DNA of 64,000 nucleotides from Aselliscus stoliczkanus (taxonomy: Eukaryota; Chordata; Mammalia; Chiroptera; Hipposideridae). The DNA lies in NCBI GenBank assembly GCA_033961575.1, contig CM066737.1:90013709-90077708 (forward strand). Direction: 5' to 3'. The notes under the pieces were generated by a model that saw nothing but the letters and a program-made list of their open reading frames with translations, had not been told where the DNA came from and searched no databases. This document shows, piece by piece, positions 33,682-44,600 of this stretch. A program made the translations under genes and the position numbers. Numbering within the stretch: position 1 is the stretch's first letter; each line of letters begins with the position of its first letter.

Positions 33682-34719
33682 TCACTCAGGGTGACAGTGC
33701 TGGCTGGATGTGGCTCTGGAGTCCCCACTGGACTTGGAAGTAGTACCAGCCACGGTTGCAGCAGTGGCCTGGGCTCTTTCTTCCTCATCTCTCAAAGCCT
33801 CTTGATAACGACATGGAAAGTCACTGGGGGCCGTTCCACTGATCTTGGACACAAACTCTAGCACTTTCATCTTGCTGGTCTCAGCATGGGCTCTTGAACC
33901 CCACAGGAATTCAAAGCGTGGAGGATCGCTCTTGAGCACCTGCCGGTATTCCAGGTACTTTTCCTTCACCAAATATTGGGTAATAAGCTTCCTGGGCTCC
34001 CCCAAGATGAAGTGCCTCTTTCCGTCATAAATGCCCCACATATTCAGGATTTCCCATACTTCCTCCTCAGGGGCGCAGTTGTGATGCAAAAAGATCACCC
34101 CCAGAAGAGGCATCAGAATCCCTCTGGTAGGAAATTGCCAAGCACTGCTCAGACTCCCATCACCGGTATCATCTGACTTGCAGACCAGGGTATAGGACTG
34201 ACTGTTGGGCTTGATTTCCTTTAATTCAAAGCCAAAGATCAGATCCAAGTTCACAGAGGCCTTCTGGAGGACCTCAGGGAATTGCTTCCAGTACCATTTG
34301 TGCACAATCTTCAGCATGTCTGCCTTCCTCATGGGCTCATTCATTTTATACTTGTACAGCAGGAACTTCACCAACATACCTACTTTCCTGGCCATAAGAT
34401 TTTTGCCAGAGCTCGCTGTGGAAGGGGAGGCCTGGCAGGAATTTTTATTTTTCTTACCACGGCTCTTTCCACATCCATCAGATGTTTTGCAGGAAGAACC
34501 TGCAGCAGCACTGGTGGTGTCTGGGACACTTGGAGGTGCCGGGAGAGTGCTAGCCACAGCAGAGGTGGAGGGACCATCCCCACAATCAGGAGAGGAGGAT
34601 GAAGTGGCCACCTCTTCCTCTGCAGTAGCTGCCTGGGCATCCTTAAGACCTTGGGTCTGAGCTCTGTTATGGCGGCGTTTCTCACGAGCACGGACCTTAC
34701 TCTTCTGACCACGAGGCAT
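33682..34719 (-). CDS. MAGEB: MAGE family member B-like protein
   Basis: An uninterrupted 345-residue frame. The start MPRGQKSKVRAREKRRHNRA is the conserved MAGEB N-terminus. Residues 30-108 form a Ser/Ala-rich variable linker. The MAGE homology domain (paired winged helices) spans about 111-310, with FLLYKYKMNEPMRKADMLKI, MPLLGVIFL, WGIYDGKRHF, GEPRKLITQYLVKEKYLEYR and PPRFEFLWGSRAHAETSKMK. MAGE proteins bind RING E3 ubiquitin ligases; MAGEB genes are mostly germline-specific and X-linked. The whole coding region is in one exon, as in the family. A CAG acceptor lies just before CCATCATG after a pyrimidine-rich stretch, implying upstream 5'UTR exons. It differs from the unit B copy at about 65 residues. 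The exact orthologue is not assigned. Confidence 0.95.
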   Translation of the reverse strand: MPRGQKSKVRAREKRRHNRAQTQGLKDAQAATAEEEVATSSSSPDCGDGPSTSAVASTLPAPPSVPDTTSAAAGSSCKTSDGCGKSRGKKNKNSCQASPSTASSGKNLMARKVGMLVKFLLYKYKMNEPMRKADMLKIVHKWYWKQFPEVLQKASVNLDLIFGFELKEIKPNSQSYTLVCKSDDTGDGSLSSAWQFPTRGILMPLLGVIFLHHNCAPEEEVWEILNMWGIYDGKRHFILGEPRKLITQYLVKEKYLEYRQVLKSDPPRFEFLWGSRAHAETSKMKVLEFVSKISGTAPSDFPCRYQEALRDEEERAQATAATVAGTTSKSSGDSRATSSQHCHPE

Positions 34720-34780
34720 GATGGCTGGGCTCAGAGAGGCAGACAGGAGTGTGGGCCAGAGGACAGGTGATTTCGTACCT
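34720..34780 (-). promoter_or_regulatory. Probable 3' splice site and Kozak context of MAGEB A
   Basis: On the minus strand, CACACTCCTGTCTGCCTCTC leads into GAGCCCAG and then CCATCATG. This fits the MAGE gene structure, where a last exon holds the entire coding sequence. Unit B has the equivalent CCACAG and CCATCATG, so the acceptor is conserved. Confidence 0.6.
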
Positions 34781-36161
34781 GGTGGATTAAAAATGAGATG
34801 ATGTAAGCGCCTTCAACAGGTCGATTTCACCTTGGTCTTATTATAGTCTCCCTCTGCAAGTTCCTTGAGGGTACCGCTGAAGAACCCACTAGGCTCCTGT
34901 TCTGTTGGTCAGGCTGTCCCCTAAGAATCCCGTAGAAGAACCACCACGGCATCTTAGAGTGAGTCTCCGCCTGCCTCCTACCAGCACTGCCCTGGGTTTA
35001 CTCAGAAGACAGCATGTGCTGGCAGGGGTGACACAAGTGTTGTGGCATGTGGGGTCCACCTAGTTTATGTTCAATATTACTGTGTCACCTGTGGCCAGAG
35101 TCTCGGCACCTGCCCCTCTACTACTCTGACACTGACGCCTCAAAGCTGCCTTGGACCCAGGGGAAGGAACTGAAGGTGGGCCTCAGAACACCTCCCTGCA
35201 GTGGACACAGTACTGAGAGCTGAGAGGGATCCTCTCTTCCTGATTTCATTTGGATCGGCAGCTGTCAGTCAACTTCCTCACCCTGGCTCCTTGTAAGGAT
35301 TCGCAGCACTCCCCTTTGGCTGACTGGTGGCTACACCTTCAGACTAAGGATCTCACCTCCCCTAGTCCTGATAAAACAAGTCAGGTGGGTGCTCATCCTG
35401 ACAGCCCTTCTCTGAGATCTCTTGGGCTGACATCAAGGGGTTGGGATGGACACTTCGATGACCCCTCTTTTCAAACTGGGAAGTCACCTGAGCCCTCACT
35501 CTGGTTCCTCAATATGTTTCTTGCTAGAGAATTCCTCATAGTAAGAGACAACCTACCTGAGTCCCAGTAGGAGAAAGTCAAGTTGACTTTACCTGACCAA
35601 ACGTAGTCTCCCAAGTGTGGGAGCTACTGCAAGCAGGTTGAGGTCTCATGGTACATGGTGCAACATAGGATCCCAACTCAAGTCTAAATTTGACTGAGGA
35701 GAGGTTCTAAGACTTCTCCCTCTGCTGCCCTGGGTCCACTCCCCTCTGACCTAGACCTCCCTTCCCTGTTACACTACAGTGAGCAATCATGGGCACTTAT
35801 GTCTGAAATCTATCCTTGAGGTTGCCTGCACTGACAGTAGGGAGAAATTCTGAGGCCCCTGTGATACGGTTTGGGACATCCTCACAGTCATCAATGGTCT
35901 CTGCATGAAACCTGGCATAACTCCAAGTTCTGCTGCTGCTGACTTGAGGTTGCAACCTTTAACCTGGTCTCTCACCTCCCTGAGATGTCCCAGGAAGAAG
36001 TGAGTGCAACTCATATCAACATGCCTCAGTCTCCCAGGTGTGCAAGCAGAGCTGGGGCTTTACGTGGCCACCTACTTTCTGGGAGGGTGGGGTTCCCCAT
36101 CCCCACTCAGTGTCACAACCCAGAATCCTATCAGGGACTGGGTCCCTTTTGCTGAAATGAA
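34781..36161 (-). other. MAGEB A upstream flank
   Basis: Intron or 5' flank of gene A, conserved with 62660-63950 of unit B. It is rich in degenerate repeats of a TCAGGNTCCTCA type, which recur throughout the MAGE 5' regions of this window. No other gene was recognised. Confidence 0.6.
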
Positions 36162-36220
36162 GTTCCTCCATTAGACCAAGACCTTTCCCTCCATGATTCC
36201 CCCTCAGAGGAAATGAGCGG

Positions 36221-38491
36221 TTTTTCAGCCTGATGTGAAGAACAAGGAAAAGTACCTTTAAAGAGGCCATATAAATACACACTATTTTTGCTGATCAATA
36301 AGTTAGATGTTCACAAAACTATTGGAACTGATAGACGGATTCAGTAAAGTAGCAGGATATAAAACCAATGTTCAGAAATCAGTGGCATTTGCATATACCA
36401 AGAATACACTAACGGAAGGAGAAATTAAGAAAACTGTCTCATTTACAATTGCTTCAAGAACTACAAAATACCTATGAATAAATTTAACCAAAGAAGTAAA
36501 AGATCTGTACTCAGAAAATTGTAAGACACTGAAGAAAGAAATCAAAGAAGATACAAATAAATGGAAACACCTACCATGATCATGGATAGGAAGAATTAAT
36601 ATAGTTAAAATGTCCATACTGTCTAAAGCAATGTATAGATTCAATGCAATTCCTATCAAACTACCAAGGGCATTTTTCACAGAAATAGAAAATATAGTCC
36701 TAAAATTTATATGGAACCATAAAAGACCCCGAATAGCCTCGGCAATCCTGAGAAACAAGAACAAAGTCGGGGGGATCACGCAATCAGACATCAAAACATA
36801 CTACAAGGCTACAGTAATCAAAACAGTATGGTATTGGCATAAAAACAGGCACATAGACAAGTGGAACAGAACAGAGACCCCAGAAATAAATCCATGTATA
36901 TAAGGACAGTTAATCTATGTATGACAGGGGAAGCAAGAATTTACACTGGGGTAAAGATAGTCTATTCAATAAATGGTGCTGGGAAAATTGGACTGACACA
37001 TGCAAAAAAATGAAACTGGACCACCTCCTTGTGCCATATACAAGATCAAATTCAAAATGGATTAAAAAGTTAAATGTAAGACCTGAAACCATAAAACTCC
37101 TAAAAGAAAATATAGGGAGTACCTTTGCAGACATTACCCGGAGCAATATTTTTACTGATACATCCCTGAGGACAAGGGAAGTAAAAGAAAAAATGAACAT
37201 ATGGGATTATGTCAGATTTAAACGTTTTTGCACAACAAAGGAAACCATCAATAAAACAAAAAGGAAGCCTACTGAATGGGAGAATATATTTGCCAACGAT
37301 GTATCTGATAGGGGGTTAATATCCAAAATTTATAAAACACACATGCAACTCAACACCAAAAAAACAAACAACCCAATTAAAAAATGGGCAGAAGATATGA
37401 AGAGACATTTCTCTAAAGAGGACATACAGAAGGCCAACAGGCATATGAAAAAATGTTCAACCTCACTGGTCATTAGGGAAATGCAAATAAAAACCACAAT
37501 GAGGCACCACCTCACTCCGGTCAGAATGGCTATCATCAACAAATCAACAAACAACAAGTGCTGGCGAGGGTGTGGGGAAAAGGGGACCCTGCTGCACTGT
37601 TGGTGGGATTGCAGGTTGGTGCAGCCACTATGGAAGTCAGTATGGAGGTATCTCAAAAAACTGGAAATGGAACTACCTTTTGACCCAGCAATTCCACTCC
37701 TAGGTATTTATCCTGAAAAACCCAAGACACTAATTCAAAAAAATATACGCACCCCTATGTTCATTGCAGCCAAGACTGGGAAACAACCGAAATGCCCATC
37801 GGTAGATGACTGGATTAAGAAACTGTGCTACATTTATACCGTGGTACTCTATACTCCGCTATAAAGAAGAATGAAATCGTACCATTTGCAACGATATGGA
37901 TGGACCCAGAGACTATTATGTTAAGTGAAATACATCAGTCGGAGAAAGACAAATACCATATGATCTCACTTATATGTGGAATCTGAAAAACTGAATGAGC
38001 GAGCAAAGTAAACAGAAACAGTCTCATAGATATAGAGGAAAAACAAGGTTGCTAGTTGGGAGGGGGTGGGGATGAGGGAGAAGGGAATGGGATTAGACAG
38101 CATAAATAGTCAAGTACAATATTGCCACAGGGATATGAAAGACAGTTCGGGGAATATAAATAATAATGTTGTAAATATTTTGTGGGGTGTCAGATGGTCA
38201 CATGTCTTGTTAGGAAGACCATTTCATGGATGGAGTAGAGGCTTCATCACTGCACTGTATACCTGAAGCTGATGTTGTACAATATTGCATACCAACTGTA
38301 ATTGAATATATAGTCAGTCACGGGATGTGGACTATACTGTGGAAGGGAGTCAAAGGAAGTGTAATAGATATATATGATACGTGGGGGAGGAGTGGAGTGG
38401 TGAATTGTGGGAGGGGTGGTTATCATTTTGAGGGGCAAAAAGTATAAGTATTGCACTGTGTTGTACACCTGAAACAAATTTTAAAAAAAAT
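36221..38491 (+). mobile_element. 5'-truncated L1, sense, with 5' filler
   Basis: L1 begins at about 36305 within ORF2 and runs through the 3'UTR to a short A-tail at 38482-38490. The 80 bp before it (36221-36300, TTTTTCAGCCTGATGTGAAG onward) is not recognisable L1. It may be filler copied by template switching or part of another RNA. The 3'UTR contains the usual GTTGCTAGTTGGGAGGGGGT block near 38049. Confidence 0.85.
36305..37985 (+). pseudogene. L1 ORF2 C-terminal half, broken
   Basis: Two long pieces remain open: 36610-36903, with [20 protein letters not shown] and [20 protein letters not shown], and 36917-37864, with [20 protein letters not shown] and the Cys-His block [18 protein letters not shown]. 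They lie in different frames and upstream stops are present. Endonuclease and the reverse transcriptase core are missing, so it cannot mobilise. Confidence 0.85.
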
Positions 38492-38550
38492 GTTCCTACA
38501 CTAGACCAAGACCTTTCCCTCCATGATTCCCCCTCAGAGGAAATGAGTGG

Positions 38551-38850
38551 CCACCTCAGCTTGCCAGCACTGCCTGCTGTTTCCTCTGTTCATTTGGGGA
38601 CCTCTCGGGGCTGCCCTCACCTCCCTGTGTGGCTGTGAGAGGTGAATTTAGTTGCGTTTTAGGCGTTTACTTTGCCGGGTGCCTCCTCGAGCTGAGTGCA
38701 GCGGCGCTGCCCTGTGTGGCCCCCGTTTATGTGCAGAGCTCAGGGCCCTCATCTTGACTGCAATTTGGGCCTAGAAGTCCCTGTGTGTAGCAACGGGACT
38801 AGTCCCGAAGAGAAAGCCCTTTTCCCCAACACACTCCTGGGTAAACAGAG
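38551..38850. other. MAGEB A upstream flank, continued
   Basis: GC-richer sequence continuing unit A after the L1 insertion. It contains a diverged first copy of the following tandem repeat (near 38740-38940). Confidence 0.55.
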
Positions 38851-39830
38851 TATGACATCTTCGCTGGGGCCTCTCCGGTCAGACTGCAGGGGAGGTATCA
38901 GGAGGGGGTCCCCACCTTCGTTATGCGAGGTGTGTGTTTTCTGATGTTCCCACTCAGTGTCCTCATCTGGAATCGAACTGGGACTGACAAGTCCTCCGTG
39001 CCTAGAACTGGGGATGGTCCTGAAGAGGAAGCCTTTTCCCTAACACAATCCCGACGGAATGCAGTCCGCCATCTTGGCTGGGACCTCTCCGAGCCGGACT
39101 ATAGGGGAGGGGTCAGGAGGGGGTCCCCACCTTTGTTATGCAAGGCATGTGTTTTCTGATATTCCCACTAAGTGCCCTCATCTGGAATTGAACTGGGAAT
39201 GACAAGTCCTCCGTGCCTAGAACTGGCGAACTGCCGATGAGGAAGCCCTTCCCCCTAACCCATTCCCGGCAGAATACAGTCCGCCATCTTGGCTGGGGCC
39301 TCCCGGAGCCCGACTGTAGGGAAGCAATGGCGGGTCCCACTTTCCTTATGCGATGGGGAAGTTTTCTGATGTTCCCACTCAGTGCCCTCATCTGGAATCG
39401 AACTGGGACTGACAAGTCCTCCGTGCCTAGAACTGGGGATGGTCCTGAAGAGGAAGCCCTTCCCCCTAACACGTTCCCGACAGAATACAGTCCGACATCT
39501 TGGCTGGAGCCTCTCTGAGCCGGACTATATGGGAGGGGTCAGGAGGAGGTCCCACCTTCGTTATGCGAGGGGTATGTTTTCTGATGTTCCCACTCAGTGC
39601 TCTCATCTGGAATCGAACTGGGACTGACAAGTCCTCCGTGTGTAGAACTGGGGCTGGTCCCGAAGAGGAAGCCCTTCCCCCTAACACATTCCAGGCGGAA
39701 TACAGTCCGCCATCTTGGATGGGGCCTCTCCGAGCCAGACTACAGCGGAGGGGGCGGGAGGGGGACCTCACTTTCAGAATGGGAGGCGTGTGGATTCGTA
39801 TGTTCCCACTCAAATTCCTCACCGTGACTC
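38850..39830. repeat. About 214-bp tandem repeat with YY1-type motifs
   Basis: The landmark TTCCCACTCAGTG recurs at 38947, 39162, 39372, 39587 and, degraded, 39803, giving spacings of 215, 210, 215 and 216 bp. Each unit carries GGAATCGAACTGGGACTGAC and CCGCCATCTTGGCTGG. The latter lies at about 39066, 39281, 39492 (mutated to CCGACATCTT) and 39707, and matches the YY1 consensus. The units are CpG-containing and lie upstream of MAGEB A on its template side. Repeated first exons or promoters are known in MAGE genes, so these may be alternative promoters. Confidence 0.85.
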
Positions 39831-40060
39831 CAGGCCAGTCCCACGAAAATACCCCGAATCGAACCACGGCCACACGCACCAGAAAACGGCCTCGCTTGGC
39901 TGGGACTCCGGCTGCGACGGCAGCTCCGGCTTCGGCTGCGGCTCCGGCTCTGAACCGGAAGTCCAGGCGTAACGGCTGCGTAGTGCCCCGGATGTCTGAG
40001 GGCTGACATCTGGGGCGGGGCTCTGTGGGACCCTCTTGTTGCAGAGTCGGTGGTCACTGG
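39831..40060 (-). promoter_or_regulatory. Candidate MAGEB A promoter with Ets site
   Basis: A GC-rich block with repeated CTCCGGCT and CGGCTGCG units contains ACCGGAAGT at 39954-39962, a strong Ets-family site. Ets sites activate other MAGE promoters when CpGs are unmethylated. A diverged homologue of this block lies at 55690-55990 (unit P). The transcription start is not visible from the sequence alone. Confidence 0.5.
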
Positions 40061-40677
40061 TCCTCATTGCTGGAGCTCTCACTTTTGTGTCATCAGTGCC
40101 TGGGACTCCTCCCTCTGGTGACCCCTGTCCTCCAGGCCCCAAACCAAGCCCTTGTCTCCTTAGTGCAGTGGGGAATTCAGGGCGCACTGCTTCCGTCGTC
40201 TGCTCGGCCTCACAGGCCTGCCAAGACGGGTGGGACCCTGTGAGCCTCTGTCTTTTGGGCAGACATCCTCTCATTAGCACTGAGGGCCCTCACCTTGACT
40301 CTGCTTGTGGCCGAGACTCCGCTCTTTGCACAACTGCGGTTTGACCCTATTAGACACAGCCCTTCCCTCCCTGAGACCACACAGGTGGAAGCTCTCCTGG
40401 GTCTCGCAGGGATACAGACAGTACCAGACTCTGTGTCATCGTCCCTGCTTTTCAGGGCTATAGTATTATTCTGCATGGGTGGTGCCTCATCCCTCATTCA
40501 GGGTCCTCACCTTCAGAATGTCACAGACTGTGACCCCTCCCTCTACTGACCTCGGGTCATTCTAGGGAACCAGAACCAAGTCCCAGAGAACCCTGAAGAA
40601 CAAGTGACGGGAATCCTCAGACGGACAACTTGGCTTTTCATGTTGCTCCTAGCAGTCGCCCTGTCAGGGCTCTTAAG
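40061..40677. other. MAGE intergenic sequence
   Basis: Diverged TCAGGGTCCTCACC-type repeats and moderately GC-rich DNA, continuous with 47761 onward before L1 insertion. No gene recognised. Confidence 0.5.
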
Positions 40678-40713
40678 CATGCCTCTTGTTTCTTTTTTCT
40701 TTTTTTTTTTTTT

Positions 40714-41165
40714 ACATTTTATATAGTTATATATTATTAAAACATCTATATAATATATAATAAAATGACTGTCAATATAATACAGACTATTTCTACTCTA
40801 AGAATCATTTCTTAATAATTGTATTGAACACAGTTATATTAATTTTTTACATTTTGTTTCTTTGATTGCCACTCTTTCTTGTACACCATGTTCTCCTTTT
40901 TTGGAACTGTATTTTTTTGTAGACCAATTTTTCCCAAAAAGGAGTGATACATGTTAATAGCTCTTTATTTTGCTCTCACAGTATTTAACTGGCTACAGAA
41001 TTCTAGCTTAAAAATGTGACAGGCCCTGATCTCTTGTCCATTAACTTTCTGTATAGCAGAAAAGACCTGGTGCTAATCTGATTTGCTTTCCTTTGGGAGT
41101 GACTTTTTTCTCCATAAAGTAATCAGATTTTTCTTTACCCCTGGAATTCAGAGATACCATGTAGG
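40714..41165 (-). other. L1 3'-transduced genomic segment
   Basis: Non-L1 sequence between the element's own A-rich end and the terminal tail, inside the target duplication. On the minus strand it ends with a variant signal TATAAA (complement of 40718-40723) close to the tail. It is AT-rich and shows no gene. It should exist as a single-copy sequence next to the source L1 elsewhere in the genome. Confidence 0.85.
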
Positions 41166-41691
41166 TGTATTTATTTATTTATTTATTTTTAAATTTATAT
41201 ATACTTTTAATTAGCTTCAGGTGTACAACAAAGTGCAATAGTTATACTTTTTACCCCTCAAAGTGACAACCCCCCTCCCCCAATTCTCCCCTCCCACTCC
41301 TCCCCCCATATCATACTATCTATTACAATTCCTTTGACTCCCTTCCACCACATAATCCACATCCCGTGACTGTCTATATATTCAATTACGGTTGGCATAC
41401 AATATTATACATCAATTTCAGGTATACAGTGCCATGATCAAGCCTCTACTCCATCCATGAAGTGGTCTCCCTAACAAAACATGTGACAATCTGACACCCC
41501 ACAAAAGTTTAACACCATTATATTCCCCAAACTGTCTTTCATATCCCTGTAACAATACTGTAGTTACCTATTTATGCTGTCTAATCCTTTCCCCTTCTCC
41601 CTCATCCCCACCCCTCTCCCAACTAGCAACCCTGTTTTTCCTCTATATCTATGAAACTATTTCTGTTTCTTATGCTCATTCATTCAGTTTT

Positions 41692-44600
41692 TCAAATTCC
41701 ACATATAAGTGAGATGATGTGGTATTTGTCTCTCTCTGACTGACTTATTTCACTCAACATAATAGTCTCTAGGTCCATCCATATTGTTGCAAATGGTACA
41801 TTTTCATTCTTCTTTATAGCGGAGTAATACTCCATTGTATAAACGTACCACAGTTTCTTAAGCCAGTCATCTACCGATGGGCATTTCGGTTGTTTCCAAG
41901 TCTTGGCTATTGTAAATAGCACTGCAATAAACATAGGGGTGCATATATTTTTTCGAATTAGCGTCTTGGATTCCTCTGGGTAGATTCCCAAGAGTGGAAT
42001 AGCTGGGTCATACGGCAGTTCCATTTCCAGTGTTTTGAGATACCTCCATACTGATTTCCATAATGGCTGCACCAATTTGCAGTCCCACCAACAGTGCACC
42101 AGGGTTCCCTTTTCTCCACACCCTCGACAACACTTGTTGTTTGTTGATTTGTTGATGATAGACATTCTGACTGGAGTGAGTTGGTATCTCATTGTAGTTT
42201 TTATTTGCATTTCTCTGATGATTAGTGAGGTTGAACATTTTTTCATATGCCTGTTGGCCATCTGTATGTCCTCTTTAGAGAAATGCCTCCTCATATCCTC
42301 TGCCCATTTTTTAACTGGTTTGTTTGTTTGTTTGGTGTTGAATTGCATGAGTGTTTTATAAATTTTGGATATCAACCCCTTATCAGATATATCATTGGCA
42401 AATATCTTCTCCCATTCAGTAGGCTGCCTTTTTGTTTTATTGATGATTTCCTTTGCTGTGAAAAAACTTTTAAGTTTGATGTAATCCCATATGTTCATTT
42501 TTTCTTTCATTTCCCTTGCCTGAGGGGATATATCAGTAAAAATATTACTCAGGGTAATGTCTGCAAACTTACTCCCTACATTTTCTTCTAGGAGTTTTAT
42601 AGTTTCAGGTCTTACATTTAAGTCTTTAATCCATTTTGAGTTTGTTCTCGTATATGGTGTATGTAAGTAGATGGTCTATTTTCATTTTTTTGCACGTGTC
42701 AGTCCAATTTTCCCAGCACCATTTATTAAATAGACTATCTTTACTCCAGGGTAAATTCTTGCTTCCATTGTCATAGATTAAATGACCGTATGTAGATGGG
42801 TTTATTCCTGGGCTCTCTATTCTATTCCATTGGTCTATGTGTCTGTTTTTATGCCAGTACCATACTGTTTTGATTACTGTAGCCTTGTAGTATGTTTTGA
42901 TGTCAGGTAGTGTGATGCCTCCCACTTTGTTCTTATTTCTCAACATTGCTGTAGCTATTCGGGGTCTTTTGTGACTCCATATAAATTTTAGGATTCTATG
43001 TTCTATTTCAGAGAAAAATGTCCTTGGTAGTTTGATTGGAATTGCATTGAATCTATATATTGCTTTAGGAAGTATTGACATTTTAACTATATTAATTCTT
43101 CCTATCCATGAGCATGGTATGTATTTCCATTTATTTGTATCTTCTTTGATTTCTCTCTTCAGTGTCTCATAATTTTGTGAGTACAGGTCTTTTACTTCTT
43201 TAGTTAAATTGATTCCTAGATATTTTATTGTTTTTGAAGCAATTGTAAAAGGGATTGATTTCCTGATTTCTTCTTCTGATAGTTTATTATTGGTGTATAG
43301 AAATGCCACTGATTTCTGAATATTAATTTTGTATCCTGCTACCTTACCAAATTCGTGTATCAGTTCTAGCAGTTTTTTGGTGGAGTCTTTGGGATTCTCT
43401 CTATATAGTATCATGTCATCTGCATATAATGACAATTTTACTTCCTCTTTTCCAATTTGGATGCCTTTTATTTCATTTTCTTGTCTGATCACTGTGGCTA
43501 GAACTTCCAGAACTATGTTAAATAGAAGTGGTGAAAGTGGGCAGCCTTGTCTTGTTCCTGATCTTAAGGGGAAAGCTTTCAGCCTTTCCCCATTGAGAAC
43601 GATGTTTGCTGTGGGCTTATCATATATGGCCTTTATTATGCTGAGGTATGATCCCACTATTCCCACTTTGTTAAGAGTCTTTATCATAAATGGCTGCTGG
43701 ATTTTGTCAAATGCCTTTTCTGCATCTATTGATATGATCATATGATTTTTATTTATCTATTGATATGATCATATGATTTTTATTTTTCATTTTGTTAATG
43801 TGATGTATTACGTTAATTGATTTGCGGATATTGAACCAGCCTTGCATACCGGGAATGAATCCCACTTGATCGTGGTGTATGATCTTTTTAATGAGATGCT
43901 GAATTCGGTTTGCTAGTATTTTGTTGAGAATTTTTGCATCTATGTTCATTAGTGATATTGGCCTGTAGTTTTCCTTTTTTGTAATATCTTTGTCTGACTT
44001 AGGAATCAGGGTGATAGTGGCTTCATAGAAAGAGTTTGGGAGCCTTCCCTCCTTCTGTATTTTTTGGAATAGTTTGAGGAGAATAGGTACTAATTCTTTT
44101 TTGAATGTTTTGTAAAATTCACCTGTGTAGCCATCTGGTCCAGGGCTTTTGTTGGCTGGAAGATTGTTGATTACTGATTCAATTTATTTGGCAGTAATCA
44201 GTCTGTTCAGAGTTTCTGTTTCTTTTTGGGTCAGACTTGGTAGATTGTATGCTTCTAGAAATTTATCCATTTCTTCCAGATTGTCGAATTTGTTAGCATA
44301 TAGTTGCTCATAGTATTGTCTTAAAATTTTCTGTATTTCTGTGGTGTCTGTTGTCACTTCTCCTCTTTCATTTCTGATTTTATTAATTTGGGTCTTCTCT
44401 CTCTTTTTCTTGGTTAGTCGTGCTAAGGGTTTGTGGATTTTGTTTATCTTTTCAAAAAACCAACTCTTGGTTTCATTGATCTTTTGTATTGTTTTTTTTG
44501 TTTTCTATTTCATTTATTTCTTCTCTGGTCTTTATTATTTCCTTCCTTATGCTCCCGTTAGGCTTGTTTTGCTGTTTTTTCTCGAGTTCCCTTAGGTGTA

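Larger units (their letters stand above)
31480..36220. repeat. MAGEB duplication unit A
   Basis: This block aligns collinearly, in the same orientation, with 59160-64000. Matching landmarks are 31900/59550, 32988/60870 and the two MAGEB genes (offset 27879 bp). The 5' flank of the gene matches to about 96% by eye over 360 bp. A more diverged third copy is 47760-50698. These are tandem segmental duplicates of a MAGE gene with its flanks. Confidence 0.85.
36162..38550. repeat. 59-bp direct repeats around an L1 insertion
   Basis: The 59-bp block at 36162-36220 (GTTCCTCCATTAGACCAAGA onward) recurs at 38492-38550 with three mismatches. It exactly brackets the insertion 36221-38491. Unit B has a single copy of this block near 63925, so it arose at insertion. 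Confidence 0.85.

Noticed and set aside
34205..34660. 151-residue plus-strand frame opposite MAGEB A (and 62084-62668 opposite MAGEB B)
   Set aside because: Antisense shadow of a conserved coding region; conservation is explained by the MAGEB gene.
36372..36794. 140-residue minus-strand frame
   Set aside because: Antisense of L1 ORF2; same shadow seen opposite other L1 copies.
38850..39830. Regular repeat array considered as CRISPR-like
   Set aside because: Units of about 214 bp repeat over their whole length with no unique spacers, in mammalian DNA; this is a tandem repeat.
38696..40057. Several frames with repeated peptide blocks in both directions
   Set aside because: Produced by the 214-bp tandem repeat and GC-rich promoter block; they change frame between units, so no repeat protein is encoded.
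40714..41165. Considered as an extended L1 3'UTR
   Set aside because: The other L1 copies here (38480, 60100, 6216) end at the same CACCTGAAGC-type terminus without this sequence, so transduction is the better explanation.
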